Shown piece by piece: positions 9,157-18,350 of a stretch of DNA of 64,000 bases (position 1 is the stretch's first letter; each line of letters opens with the position of its first letter). This DNA is from Gallionellaceae bacterium. GTDB lineage: Bacteria; Pseudomonadota; Gammaproteobacteria; Burkholderiales; Gallionellaceae. The notes beneath the pieces are model-generated. The model saw only the letters and a program-made list of their open reading frames with translations. It ran no database searches and was not told the DNA's origin. The translations under genes and the position numbers were made by a program. The stretch spans positions 43,307-107,306 of the forward strand of contig JAUQWW010000009.1 in assembly GCA_030834965.1 (NCBI GenBank), in the 5' to 3' direction.

Positions 9157-9184
9157 CCCATCGTGCATGTACGGCTGCGATGGG
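9157..9184. terminator. Weak hairpin between convergent SirB2 and secreted-protein genes
   Basis: CCCATCG at 9157-9163 pairs with CGATGGG at 9178-9184 around a 14-nt loop. There is no T-run on either side, so termination is only suggested by its place between two converging genes. Confidence 0.3.
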
Positions 9185-9189
9185 CTGTG

Positions 9190-9774
9190 TCATTTCTTCC
9201 AGCACGCCCCGGCAAGCTGCGGCATGTAAGCAGAAAGGCCGGCAACAGCAAACTCGGCCTGCGCCGGCCTGCTGTTGAACGGGGTGAATTCAACGAAGAA
9301 TTGTTGTGATTCGGCAAGTTGTTTGATTAATGTTGCCGCATCGCGCGCAGAAATCGTTGCATTGGTCACTTCCCGCCAGCGCTGGGCAATCGGTTTGTTG
9401 CCGTCAAACCTGACGCGCACAACCTGCTGATCGACTGCGGTAACTTCCAGCGCCATCCCCGTTTCAATGTAAATATCCGCCTTGCCCTGAATGCACTGGA
9501 TGATCAGAACGGGAACATGGGATTTCATCCAGCCTTTCACCTCTTTCTCTGCCTTCAGCGACAAGGTAAGTGACTCGCCCCCCTTGGAAGGCGCGGGCAA
9601 TTTCAGCCATTTGCCAAATTGCTGCGATGCGGCGTCCGCGGCAAATGCGACCTTACCCAGACACTGCAAAAGGCAGGCACACAGCAAAAAGCAGCAAAGT
9701 AAATCTGGGATGAAGCGCATAACGCCAAGTCCGCTGCTTCCCGGCGGCTTCATGTGGCAAGTGTTGAGTCGCAT
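9190..9774 (-). CDS. Secreted protein with VasI/TagO-like C-terminal region, function unknown
   Basis: 194 aa from ATG 9774, chosen because AAGGA lies 8 nt upstream; a second ATG at 9720 would give a more ordinary signal peptide (MRFIPDLLCCFLL...AFA). The mature part ends in a pattern seen in VasI/TagO-like proteins: VPVLIIQCIQGKADIYIE, then FDGNKPIAQRW, and FTPFNSRPAQAEFAVAGLS with a terminal Cys, consistent with a disulfide between the two Cys. No type VI secretion genes are nearby, so a T6SS role is not supported. It lies 43 bp after the DUF4124/glutaredoxin gene and could share its transcript. Confidence 0.72.
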   Translation of the reverse strand: MRLNTCHMKPPGSSGLGVMRFIPDLLCCFLLCACLLQCLGKVAFAADAASQQFGKWLKLPAPSKGGESLTLSLKAEKEVKGWMKSHVPVLIIQCIQGKADIYIETGMALEVTAVDQQVVRVRFDGNKPIAQRWREVTNATISARDAATLIKQLAESQQFFVEFTPFNSRPAQAEFAVAGLSAYMPQLAGACWKK

Positions 9775-9817
9775 CTGATCATTCCTTCAATTTTTCGGAC
9801 AATTCCATTGTCCACGA

Positions 9818-10375
9818 TTATTTTGCCGCCGCAGGCTTATCCGCCTCAGGCTTCGCTGCCGATGGTTTGGCAGGTGCTGGTGGACGTCGGGGTGCAGCCT
9901 TGGGATAGCCGGCTGCATCCAACTCGTTTTGCCACTGCACCGCCTGGAAACCTTTGAGCCAGTTCCGGCCAACAGACATTACGGGTACCGCATCCGCTCC
10001 GGATGTCCGTTTGAATGCGTCGATTTCTTCCTGGCTTGCCAGATTCTTCTCCGAGTATGGTACGCCGCGCTGGGTGAGCAAATCCCGCGCCTGCTTGCAC
10101 GGATCTGTACAGTTATCCGTTACATACAGGGTGACCGGAAAATGCTGTTTGGCGCGACGCATTTCGAAGGATAGCCCCTCATTTCCCGTTGCCGGGGAAG
10201 TGCCAAATTTCTTTTTCTCGACTTCTGCCGCATCGGGCGCAGGGGTGTCGCTGTAGTGCACCTTGCCGGACTTGTCTACCCAGCGGTACAACTCTCCCGC
10301 CTGCGCACTGCCCAAAAGCGCTGCCAGTGTTCCAGCCACAATTAAATGCCTTGCCAGAATAAAATGTAATCTCAT
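9818..10375 (-). CDS. Secreted DUF4124 plus glutaredoxin-like protein
   Basis: 185 aa from ATG 10375. Signal peptide to about residue 26 (LLGSAQA/GEL). Then DUF4124 (LYRWVDKSGKVHYSDTPAPD), a short linker, and a glutaredoxin-fold segment VTLYVTDNCTDPCKQARDLL with an unusual C-x3-C pair, followed by the family-like GADAVPVMSVG loop. The C-terminal 25 residues are Ala/Pro/Lys-rich and probably disordered. A periplasmic thiol-redox or disulfide role is inferred. It follows prlC by 43 bp. Confidence 0.85.
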   Translation of the reverse strand: MRLHFILARHLIVAGTLAALLGSAQAGELYRWVDKSGKVHYSDTPAPDAAEVEKKKFGTSPATGNEGLSFEMRRAKQHFPVTLYVTDNCTDPCKQARDLLTQRGVPYSEKNLASQEEIDAFKRTSGADAVPVMSVGRNWLKGFQAVQWQNELDAAGYPKAAPRRPPAPAKPSAAKPEADKPAAAK

Positions 10376-10418
10376 GTGTCCTCCCGAAAAAGTTGCATGA
10401 TGAGCGTCAATGGAAAAG

Positions 10419-12461
10419 TCAGGCCATCTGTTTCTCATCCAGCAAACCGCTGTGGCGCAGCAATGCATCGATCGTCGGCTCGCGTCCACGGAATGCAGCG
10501 AATGACTGCATTGCGGAGCGAGAGCCGCCCACCGCCAGTATCTCATCGCGAAAGCGGATGCCCGTCGCCAGGTTGAGCACGCCGTTTTCCTCAAACAGGC
10601 TGTAGGCGTCGGCGGACAGGACTTCCGCCCACTTGTAGCTGTAATAGCCTGCCGCATAACCGCCTGCAAAGATGTGCGAGAAGCTGTTGGGGAAACGGTT
10701 GAATGCGGGCGGGATCAGCACCGCCACTTCCTTGCGCACTTCGTCCAGCAATTGCAGGATGGTCTGCGTACCCTGCGGATCGTAATTGCCATGCAAACGC
10801 ATGTCGAACAGCGAGAACTCAATCTGGCGCAAGGTCTGCAAACCGCTCTGGAAGTTTTTCGCCGCCAGCATCTTGTCGAACAACGCGCGCGGCAATTTTT
10901 CTCCGGTATCTGCATGGCGCGTCATGTCCTCCAACACACCCCACTCCCAGCAGAAATTTTCCATGAACTGGCTGGGCAGTTCCACCGCGTCCCATTCCAC
11001 GCCGTTGATGCCGGATACGCCCAGGTCTTCCACCTGCGTCAGCAGATGGTGCAGGCCGTGCCCGAACTCATGGAACAATGTGATGACTTCATCGTGCGTA
11101 AACAGTGCAGGCTTTCCCCCCACCGGAGCGGCAAAATTGCAGTTGAGATACGCCACCGGTGTCTGTATGCCGGATGAGGTGCGCCGGCGCGTAATGGCAT
11201 CATCCATCCACGCTCCGCCGCGCTTGCTGCTGCGCGCATACATATCCAGATAGAACTGGCCGACGCGTTTTCCATCCGTGTCGAGAATATCGAAGAAGCG
11301 CACCGTCTCGTGCCAGACCGGCGCCTGCGCGGCGCGAACGGTCAGTCCATATAGCGTTTCTACCAGCTTGAACATGCCCGGCAGCACGGTGTCTTCCGGA
11401 AAATACTGCTTCACTTCCTGCTCGGAGAAAGCGTAGCGCTGCTGGCGCAAATGCTCGCTGACATAGCTCACATCCCATGCCTGCAATTCCGCAAGTCCGA
11501 GTTGAGCACGGGCGAATTCGCGCAGCTCCGCCAGATCGCGTTCGGCATACGGACGCGCGCGCTGCGCCAGTTCATGCAGGAAATCCTGCACCTGCTGTGG
11601 CGTGCTCGCCATCTTGGTGGCAAGCGACAGCTCCGCATAATTGGCAAAGCCCAGCATGCGCGCCTCTTCCGCGCGCAGCTTCAGTATCTGCACCATCAGC
11701 GGCGTATTATCCAACTCCGGCTTGCCCAGTTCACTGGCGCGCGTGTTGTAAGCCATATACATGCGCTCGCGCAGCGCGCGGTTGTCGGCATATTGCATCA
11801 GCGGGCCATAGGAAGGCGCCTTGAGCGTGAACAACCAGCCTGTCTTGCCGGCTGCCTGGGCCGCCTCTGCGGCGACCTGGCGCTCATCTGCCGGAATGCC
11901 GGACAGCTCTGCCTCGTCCTCAACCAGCCAGGTGTAAGCGTTGGTTGCATCCAGAATGTTGTCGGAAAAGCGCGCGCATAGCCCGGAAAGCTCTTCCTGT
12001 ATCGCAAGGAAGCGCGCCTTCTGCTCCTCGGGCAATTCCGCCCCGCCGAGGCGGAAATCGCGCAGCTCGTTTTCGATGACTTTCTGGCGCGCCGCACTCA
12101 AGGCCGCGAATTCCGCGCTGTTGCGTATCGCCTTCATCTTTTGGAACAGCGCGAGATTCTGCCCGATCTCGGCGTAATACTGCGTGACCTTGGGCAGGTT
12201 GGCGTTGTACACCTCGCGCAGCTCCGCGCTGTTCATGACCGCGTTGAGGTGCGACACCTGGCCCCAGGCGCGCGACAGGCGCTCGTTCGCGTCCTCGAAT
12301 GGCTGTATGAAATTATCCCAGGTGGGTGCAGATGTATCGGTCAGCAGGCGTGCGCTGAGCGCGCGATTTTCCGCCAGCAACTGGTCTACCGCATGAGCAA
12401 CGTGTTCGGGACGAACTTCTGTAAAGCGCGGCAAGCCGGCAAAGTCTAGCAATGGATTCAT
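10419..12461 (-). CDS. prlC: Oligopeptidase A, M3-family zinc metallopeptidase
   Basis: 680 aa, the usual length for this cytosolic thimet-like oligopeptidase, which degrades short peptides and cleaved signal peptides. The zinc site is clear: H464-E465-F-G-H468 in TLFHEFGHGLHHLL, with the third ligand expected in the following VEWDAVELPSQFMENF segment. The start MNPLLDFAGLPRFTEVRPEH matches family N-termini. It begins 14 bp after the pyrC' stop and is probably the tail of the algH-ruvX-pyrB-pyrC' run. Confidence 0.96.
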   Translation of the reverse strand: MNPLLDFAGLPRFTEVRPEHVAHAVDQLLAENRALSARLLTDTSAPTWDNFIQPFEDANERLSRAWGQVSHLNAVMNSAELREVYNANLPKVTQYYAEIGQNLALFQKMKAIRNSAEFAALSAARQKVIENELRDFRLGGAELPEEQKARFLAIQEELSGLCARFSDNILDATNAYTWLVEDEAELSGIPADERQVAAEAAQAAGKTGWLFTLKAPSYGPLMQYADNRALRERMYMAYNTRASELGKPELDNTPLMVQILKLRAEEARMLGFANYAELSLATKMASTPQQVQDFLHELAQRARPYAERDLAELREFARAQLGLAELQAWDVSYVSEHLRQQRYAFSEQEVKQYFPEDTVLPGMFKLVETLYGLTVRAAQAPVWHETVRFFDILDTDGKRVGQFYLDMYARSSKRGGAWMDDAITRRRTSSGIQTPVAYLNCNFAAPVGGKPALFTHDEVITLFHEFGHGLHHLLTQVEDLGVSGINGVEWDAVELPSQFMENFCWEWGVLEDMTRHADTGEKLPRALFDKMLAAKNFQSGLQTLRQIEFSLFDMRLHGNYDPQGTQTILQLLDEVRKEVAVLIPPAFNRFPNSFSHIFAGGYAAGYYSYKWAEVLSADAYSLFEENGVLNLATGIRFRDEILAVGGSRSAMQSFAAFRGREPTIDALLRHSGLLDEKQMA

Positions 12462-12475
12462 AATGTCAGAAAAAA

Positions 12476-13753
12476 TTAAGCTGATTGATAAACAACCTGG
12501 CCATCGACCAGGGTATAGCGCACCTTACCCTGCAACTCCATGCCGATGAACGGCGTGTTCTTGCCCTGGCTCTTCAGTGCCGCAGGCTCGATCTTCCAGT
12601 ACGTATCAGGATCAAACACGCACACGTCGGCCACCGCCCCGACAGACAGGTGGCCTGCATCCAGACCCAGAACTTGCGCGGGTTGCAGGGTTACCTTGGC
12701 GAGTGCGTCTGCCAGCGCATGTTTGTCCTGTCCGGCCCATTTGAGTGCCAGCGGCAGCAGCAGTTCCAGCCCGGTGGCTCCCGCCTCTGCTTCTGCAAAG
12801 GGCAGTTGCTTGGCATCCTCATCCACCGGCGAGTGGTTGGAGCACATGGCGTCTATCGTGCCATCCCACAGCGCTGCACGCAGCGCATCACGGTCGCGCA
12901 GGCTGCGCAATGGCGGCACCAGATGGCAGTTGGCATCGAAGTAACCGATGTCCATTTCGGACAGGTGGATGTGATTCATGGATACATCGCATGTGATCGG
13001 CAGCCCCTGTTGTTTGGCGGCGCGCACCATCTCCACGCCCGCTGCGCTCGAGATGCGGCAGATGTGCAACCGCACCCCGGTTGCACGTGCCAGTTGCAGC
13101 ATGGTGGACAGCGCAATGGTTTCCGCACATGAAGGAATGGCGGGCAGTCCCAGCCGCGTTGCTACTTCGCCATCATGCGCCACCCCGTTGCGCGCCAGGA
13201 AGCTGTCTTGCGGCCGCAACCAGACATTGAAACCGAAGGTCGCGGCATATTGCATCGCACGCATCAGCACGCGCGTGTCGGTCAGCGGCGCATCGGCCTG
13301 ACTGAAGGCCACGCAACCGGCGTCGGTCAGCTCGGCCATTTCGGTTAACTCTTCGCCCTTCAGGGACTGCGTAAGCGCGCCGACCGGGTATACATGCGCC
13401 TGATTCAATGTCCTGGCGCGCTGCTTGAGCATTTCCACCAGGCCGGGCTCGTCCAGCGGCGGATCGGTGTCGGGCGGACAAGCCAGCGAGGTGATGCCGC
13501 CTGCCGCCGCCGCATCCATTTCAGATTCCAGCGTAGCCTTATATTCGTAACCTGGCTCGCGTAGGCGCGCAGCAAGGTCGATCAGGCCGGGCGCAACGAC
13601 CAGGCCATGTGCATCAATCACCCGATCCGCAACGAACATGGCGGGCGCAGTACCGACTGCGGAAATTTTCCCTGCGCTGATAAACAAGTCGTGCACCGCG
13701 TCAATGCGGTTTTTCGGGTCTATCAAACGTCCATTCTTGATATGTATGTTCAT
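12476..13753 (-). CDS. pyrC': Dihydroorotase-like protein lacking catalytic residues (PyrC')
   Basis: 425 aa, type I dihydroorotase fold. The metal-binding D-x-H-x-H motif is replaced: the segment [14 protein letters not shown] has Ala61 and Arg63 where active enzymes have His. Other ligand regions also differ: [10 protein letters not shown] in place of the HCED-type site, LHICRISS lacking the second His, and [10 protein letters not shown] where active enzymes have a TDHAPH-type motif. In Pseudomonas and some betaproteobacteria such an inactive subunit is needed to assemble aspartate transcarbamoylase. The start overlaps the pyrB stop (ATGA). A structural rather than catalytic role is inferred; an active pyrC should exist elsewhere. 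Confidence 0.92.
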   Translation of the reverse strand: MNIHIKNGRLIDPKNRIDAVHDLFISAGKISAVGTAPAMFVADRVIDAHGLVVAPGLIDLAARLREPGYEYKATLESEMDAAAAGGITSLACPPDTDPPLDEPGLVEMLKQRARTLNQAHVYPVGALTQSLKGEELTEMAELTDAGCVAFSQADAPLTDTRVLMRAMQYAATFGFNVWLRPQDSFLARNGVAHDGEVATRLGLPAIPSCAETIALSTMLQLARATGVRLHICRISSAAGVEMVRAAKQQGLPITCDVSMNHIHLSEMDIGYFDANCHLVPPLRSLRDRDALRAALWDGTIDAMCSNHSPVDEDAKQLPFAEAEAGATGLELLLPLALKWAGQDKHALADALAKVTLQPAQVLGLDAGHLSVGAVADVCVFDPDTYWKIEPAALKSQGKNTPFIGMELQGKVRYTLVDGQVVYQSA

Positions 13754-14703
13754 TGCGCCCCCGCCAGTGTGCTCATCACGGCCATGCGCACTGCAATGCC
13801 GAACGTGACCTGCGGCAGAATCACCGAGTGCGAGCCGTCCGCCACACTGGAATCAATTTCCACGCCACGGTTCATCGGCCCCGGATGCATCACGATGGCA
13901 TCGTCCTTGGCCAGCGCCAGTTTTTCCTGGGTGAGGCCGTAGTACTTGAAATATTCCTGCGCGGAAGGCAGCGCCGCGCCCTGCATGCGTTCATTCTGCA
14001 GGCGCAGCATCATTACCACGTCCACATCGCGCAGGCCATGCAACATGTCGTGATAGACCTGCACGCCCAGCTTTTCGACATTCGCCGGCAGCAGCGTCTG
14101 GGGAGCGATCACGCGCACTTCCGGCACGCCCAGCGTGGTCAACGCGTGTATCTGCGAGCGCGCTACGCGCGAATGCAGGATGTCGCCGACAATCGCCACG
14201 CGCAGGTTGTGAAACTCGCGCTTGTAGTGGCGTATGGTGAACATGTCGAGCAGCGCCTGCGTGGGGTGCGCATGACGCCCGTCACCGGCATTGATGACGT
14301 GAATTTCCGGCGCAACGTGCCGTGCGATCAGGTGCGCCGCACCGCTCTGCGAGTGGCGCACGACGAACATGTCAGCGTGCATCGCGCACAGGTTGTCCAC
14401 GGTATCGAGCAGTGTCTCGCCTTTGCTGGCGGAGGATGAGCCGATGTTCAGGTTGACCACGTCGGCAGACAGCCGCTTTGCCGCAATCTCGAAGGTGGTG
14501 CGCGTGCGCGTGCTATTCTCGAAGAAGATGTTGAATACAGACTTGCCGTGCAACAGTGGCACCTTCTTGATCTCGCGCCCCTCGGCCACGTTCACGAAGG
14601 ATGCCGCACGATCGAGGATGTTGCGCAGAATGGGAGCGGGCAAACCTTCCGTGGAGAGCAGGTGTTGCAGCTCGCCGTTCTTGTTTAACTGTGGGTTGTT
14701 CAT
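13750..14703 (-). CDS. pyrB: Aspartate carbamoyltransferase catalytic subunit
   Basis: 317 aa. Catalyses carbamoyl phosphate + L-aspartate to carbamoyl-aspartate, the committed pyrimidine step. The carbamoyl-phosphate loop is visible as [10 protein letters not shown], and [11 protein letters not shown] is also conserved. It overlaps ruvX upstream and pyrC' downstream by ATGA junctions, so the three are translationally coupled. No regulatory-chain gene (pyrI) is present, which fits the PyrB-PyrC' dodecamer type. No leader peptide or attenuator is visible because the start lies inside ruvX. Confidence 0.96.
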   Translation of the reverse strand: MNNPQLNKNGELQHLLSTEGLPAPILRNILDRAASFVNVAEGREIKKVPLLHGKSVFNIFFENSTRTRTTFEIAAKRLSADVVNLNIGSSSASKGETLLDTVDNLCAMHADMFVVRHSQSGAAHLIARHVAPEIHVINAGDGRHAHPTQALLDMFTIRHYKREFHNLRVAIVGDILHSRVARSQIHALTTLGVPEVRVIAPQTLLPANVEKLGVQVYHDMLHGLRDVDVVMMLRLQNERMQGAALPSAQEYFKYYGLTQEKLALAKDDAIVMHPGPMNRGVEIDSSVADGSHSVILPQVTFGIAVRMAVMSTLAGAQ

Positions 14704-15158
14704 GCAATCAGCCCCATCGCGGGTTCGTCAAAATATGCCTGCAGTATCTGCTGTGCCGCGACCTGATCGAGCAGCGGCTTTTGCTTGATGCCGCGTATGC
14801 CCGCCTCGTTCAGTTGTGAGCTCGCAGCCGCAGAAGTATAGCGCTCATCCACCAGGATGGTGGGCAAATCAAAGCGCCCCTTGAGGCGCTGGGCGAAGCG
14901 GCGGCACAATCTGGTCAGCTCGTGCGGCGTGCCGTCGTCATTGCTGGGCAACCCCACCACCAGCGCTGCCGGCTGCCATTCGCGAATGAGCGCGGCAATG
15001 GCCGTGAAGCGCTGTTCGTTTTGTTCGCCATGCAGGGTGGTCAGCGGCTGTGCCGAGGCGGAAATGGAATTGCCGACTGCCACGCCAATACGTTTGGTGC
15101 CAAAATCGAATGCCAGCAGGGTGCCTTGTATTGGGGTTGCGCTGCTGCCGTCAGGCAT
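14700..15158 (-). CDS. ruvX: RuvX/YqgF pre-16S rRNA nuclease (Holliday junction resolvase-like)
   Basis: 152 aa from ATG 15158, which overlaps the algH stop by 8 bp; ATG 15167 is also possible. RNase H-like fold with the first catalytic Asp in [16 protein letters not shown] and later family motifs [10 protein letters not shown] and [11 protein letters not shown]. Family members process the 5' end of 16S rRNA. The algH-ruvX pair is conserved across proteobacteria, and here it leads into pyrB, a common gamma/beta order. Confidence 0.93.
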   Translation of the reverse strand: MPDGSSATPIQGTLLAFDFGTKRIGVAVGNSISASAQPLTTLHGEQNEQRFTAIAALIREWQPAALVVGLPSNDDGTPHELTRLCRRFAQRLKGRFDLPTILVDERYTSAAASSQLNEAGIRGIKQKPLLDQVAAQQILQAYFDEPAMGLIA

Positions 15159-15711
15159 GCCCCGCATCCTCCGACAGCGAGGCATAATCCACGCCCAGCA
15201 GCGCCATTGCGGCAGCGAGGCGCTCTTCCGCAGGCAGCTCGAACATGATGTGCTCGGAGGCCGGTACGCTGAGCCAGGAATTTTGCGCCAGCTCGTGTTC
15301 CAGCTGGCCTTGTGCCCAGCCGGCATAGCCCAGTGTCACCAGCATGTTGTGCGGCCCCCTGCCTTCGCCCACCGCTTGCAGAATATCCTTGGAGGTCGTC
15401 AAACCAATCTTGCTGTTGATGGACAAAGTGGATTGCCACTGGCCTATCGGCTCATGCAGCACAAAACCCCGGTCGGTCTGTACCGGGCCGCCAAAATGTA
15501 CGGGCAGATTTTGCAGGTCAGCGGGACTCAACGTGATCTTGACCTGCGCAAATAACTCGCCGAGGGTGAGACTGATCGGGCGGTTCACGATGATGCCCAG
15601 TGCGCCCTGCTCGTTGTGCTCGCAAATATACGTCAGGGATTTGGCAAAAAAGGAATCTGCCATGGCAGGCATGGCGATCAGAAAATGGTGGCTGAGATCA
15701 AGTTGCGACAT
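15151..15711 (-). CDS. algH: AlgH/YqgE-family protein
   Basis: 186 aa from ATG 15711 ([20 protein letters not shown]). Family signatures are [11 protein letters not shown] and [17 protein letters not shown]. The biochemical role of the family is unresolved (linked to alginate regulation in Pseudomonas), but genomic coupling to ruvX is widespread and seen here (8-bp overlap). The gene begins 140 bp after the CheA-like gene. Confidence 0.93.
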   Translation of the reverse strand: MSQLDLSHHFLIAMPAMADSFFAKSLTYICEHNEQGALGIIVNRPISLTLGELFAQVKITLSPADLQNLPVHFGGPVQTDRGFVLHEPIGQWQSTLSINSKIGLTTSKDILQAVGEGRGPHNMLVTLGYAGWAQGQLEHELAQNSWLSVPASEHIMFELPAEERLAAAMALLGVDYASLSEDAGHA

Positions 15712-15851
15712 AGCCGTTATTGTAATCGCCCTGCCCGCCGTGCACAAAGAATGTTTGCACCCGGCGTACCGTAACGTCCATGCCGGGACACACATTTGGC
15801 TGGCTGTCCCTGCTTCATTATGGGCAAATGCATAAGGACCGATGCGTCGAT

Positions 15852-16814
15852 TTACGGCTGCGCCTTGGCCAGCGGCAGGCGAATGACAAAGCGCGTGCCC
15901 TTGTCGCGTACCGAAAAAATGTCGATGCACCCGCCCAGGGCTGCAATTTCGCTACGCACCACATCCATGCCCACACCCCGCCCCGAGACTTCCGTTACTT
16001 TGTCCGCGGTTGACAGGCCGGTGGCAAAGATCAATTGCATGATCCGGCTTTCGCTCACCGCATCATCAGCCTGCAATATGCCCTGCTCCACGGCTTTCTG
16101 GCACAGGCGTGCAATGTCCAGGCCGGCGCCATCGTCGCTGAATTCGAATACCAGTTCATTATTTTCCTGGCGCAGTGACAGGCGAATATCGCCTACCGGC
16201 GGCTTGCCCTTGTTGCGGCGCTCTTCTGCGCGCTCCAGTCCATGATCAATGGCATTGCGCAGCATGTGCTCTAACGGCGCTGTCATCCTTTCCAGCGTGC
16301 CGCGGTCGAGCTGCACTTCGCTGCCGCTCAATTCCAGATTGACCTTCTTGCCCAGCTCCTTGCCGGTCTGGCGCACGACCCGATACAGCCTTCTGCTGAC
16401 ATGTGAGAATGGCACCCGCTCGGCAGCCGGCTGCGCCGCTCCATTTTCTGCTGCCCCGTCCGCATCTGCCTCCGTCATCGTCGCACCCGATCCGCTGTGC
16501 AACTGCTCGATCATGCTGCCGATCCGGTCAAGATCATTCTGCAGCCCTTCCCAGAATGAGGGCGAGCGTTGCGCCCCGGTTATCCGATCTTCCATCTTGT
16601 GGGCCAGCTCGCCCAGGCGCATGACGCCAGCCATGCGTGCGCTTCCCTTGAAAGTATGCAGGCTGCGCTGCAGCCTGCGCTCCATCTGGCCATCATCCGG
16701 CTGCTCGCGCCAGGCCCGCAAGGCATCGCCGATTTGCGGATAAAGCTCACTGGCCTCTTCCAGGAAGAGGGGCAACAGCTCTTGATCCACATCGTCCTGC
16801 ACGAGTTCCATCAT
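15852..16814 (-). CDS. Reduced CheA/PilL-like histidine kinase: Hpt plus HATPase only
   Basis: 320 aa. An Hpt domain (residues 1-105) carries the phospho-accepting His53 in [13 protein letters not shown]. After a low-complexity linker (106-131) comes the kinase ATPase domain: N-box [14 protein letters not shown] with N187, DDGAGL with D228, and GRGVGMDVV at 279-287. The residues just before the N-box resemble the PilL/ChpA type. What is missing: the CheA dimerisation helices between Hpt and ATPase, the CheW-like domain, and any receiver domain; the protein stops right after [13 protein letters not shown]. It starts 23 bp after trkH. No chemotaxis partner genes are nearby. It may be a minimal phosphotransfer module or a decayed remnant. 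Confidence 0.8.
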   Translation of the reverse strand: MMELVQDDVDQELLPLFLEEASELYPQIGDALRAWREQPDDGQMERRLQRSLHTFKGSARMAGVMRLGELAHKMEDRITGAQRSPSFWEGLQNDLDRIGSMIEQLHSGSGATMTEADADGAAENGAAQPAAERVPFSHVSRRLYRVVRQTGKELGKKVNLELSGSEVQLDRGTLERMTAPLEHMLRNAIDHGLERAEERRNKGKPPVGDIRLSLRQENNELVFEFSDDGAGLDIARLCQKAVEQGILQADDAVSESRIMQLIFATGLSTADKVTEVSGRGVGMDVVRSEIAALGGCIDIFSVRDKGTRFVIRLPLAKAQP

Positions 16815-16837
16815 TCAATTTTCTCTGGGTTGCGCGG

Positions 16838-18295
16838 TTATCGTTGCCAGAAGCGCGGGGTAAAAATAATCAGCACAGTAATAATTTCCAGACGCCCGAC
16901 CAGCATGCCGACCGTACATATCCAGATCTGGAAATCGGTCAGCCCCGCGTAATTGCTGGCTGGCCCGACCGTTCCCAGCCCCGGTCCGAAATTGTTGACA
17001 CAGGCCAGCACAGCCGTAAAAGCGGAAATAAAATCCATGCCGCTGATCAGCAGCACGAAGGTCAAAGTCACCACCGTCATGAAATACAGGAAAATGAAGC
17101 CCAGCACCGAGAACACGATGTTATTGGGCACCACGTGGCCACCGATTTTCATTGGATTGATCGCAGACGGATGCAACAGTTTGAGAAACTCGCGCCCGGC
17201 TTGCCGGAACAGAATCAGGGTGCGGACCATCTTGATTCCGCCCCCGGTAGAACCCGAACTGGCGACCGTACACCCGAGGAACATCATCCACAGCGGTGCG
17301 AAGATCGGCCACTGGCCGAAATCCGCGCTGGCAAAACCCGAACTGGTCGCGATGGAAACCAGGTTGAAGCTGGCATGGCGCAGTGCGGTCCAGAAGCTGG
17401 GGTAGACACCGTTCCACCACAGGAATACAGCAATGCCGACGCAACTCGACAATATCAGGCCGAGTGAAGCAACGGCCTCCGCATCATGCCGATAGGCTGC
17501 CAGGCTTTTTCCGCGCCAGGCCAGGAAGTGCGTGGCAAAGTTGACCACCGCTATCAGCATGAACACCATCATGACGAATTCGATCAACGGCGAATTGAAA
17601 TAGGCAAAGCTGGCATCATGCGTGGAGAATCCGCCCAAGCCCATCGCCGCAAAAGCATGGCATACCGAATCAAACCAGCTCATACCGGCCAGCTTCAACG
17701 AGGCGATGCAGGCTACCGTGATGCCTAAATACACTAGCCACAGGTTGCGCGCAGTTTCGGTGATGCGCGGGGTAAGCGCAGTATCTTTCATCGGGCCCGG
17801 CGTCTCCGCCTTGAACAATTGCCGGCCACCGACACCCAGCAGCGGCAGGATGGCCACCACCAGTACGATGATGCCCATGCCGCCCACCCAATTCAGCTCG
17901 TGCCGCCACAGATTGATGGCAGGCGGCAACGTGTCGAGCCCGGTCAGCACGGTCGCGCCCGTGGTGGTAATACCGGACATGGTTTCGAAATACGCATCGG
18001 TGAAAGACAACCCGGGAATGACCAGCAACAACGGCAAAGTCGCCACTGCTGGCATGGCTGTCCACATCGCCACCACCAGCAGGTAACCGTGGCGGATGGA
18101 GAGCTCCCCCTTATAGCGGTACGTCAGCAGCCACATCAGGCAGCCCGCCGCAAAGGTCATTGCCATCGCCAGCGCAAAATCGATCAGCGTACCATCGTGG
18201 TAAATCAGTGAGGCAATGATGGGCAGCAGATAGGTGACGCTGAACACTACCAGCATCAAGCCCAGAACATGGACAACGCTCAGTGCGCGCAGCAT
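16838..18295 (-). CDS. trkH: TrkH potassium uptake channel subunit
   Basis: 485 aa inner-membrane K+ translocation subunit of the Trk system. Four pore-loop segments with selectivity glycines can be picked out: SGITTTGATVL, GLGGFSTHDAS, SSGFASADFG and NNFGPGLGTVG. The ATG at 18295 is preceded by GAGGG. It follows trkA by 55 bp, and the two products act together. Confidence 0.95.
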   Translation of the reverse strand: MLRALSVVHVLGLMLVVFSVTYLLPIIASLIYHDGTLIDFALAMAMTFAAGCLMWLLTYRYKGELSIRHGYLLVVAMWTAMPAVATLPLLLVIPGLSFTDAYFETMSGITTTGATVLTGLDTLPPAINLWRHELNWVGGMGIIVLVVAILPLLGVGGRQLFKAETPGPMKDTALTPRITETARNLWLVYLGITVACIASLKLAGMSWFDSVCHAFAAMGLGGFSTHDASFAYFNSPLIEFVMMVFMLIAVVNFATHFLAWRGKSLAAYRHDAEAVASLGLILSSCVGIAVFLWWNGVYPSFWTALRHASFNLVSIATSSGFASADFGQWPIFAPLWMMFLGCTVASSGSTGGGIKMVRTLILFRQAGREFLKLLHPSAINPMKIGGHVVPNNIVFSVLGFIFLYFMTVVTLTFVLLISGMDFISAFTAVLACVNNFGPGLGTVGPASNYAGLTDFQIWICTVGMLVGRLEIITVLIIFTPRFWQR

Positions 18296-18350
18296 GGAAT
18301 CCCTCGAATGAGCTGCTGCGCGGGCAATATGCCGTGTTGCGCGTTATTCA

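Noticed and set aside
15852..16814. Frameshifted full-length PilL
   Set aside because: No CheW or receiver remnant was found in the 140 bp downstream, in the frames I examined.
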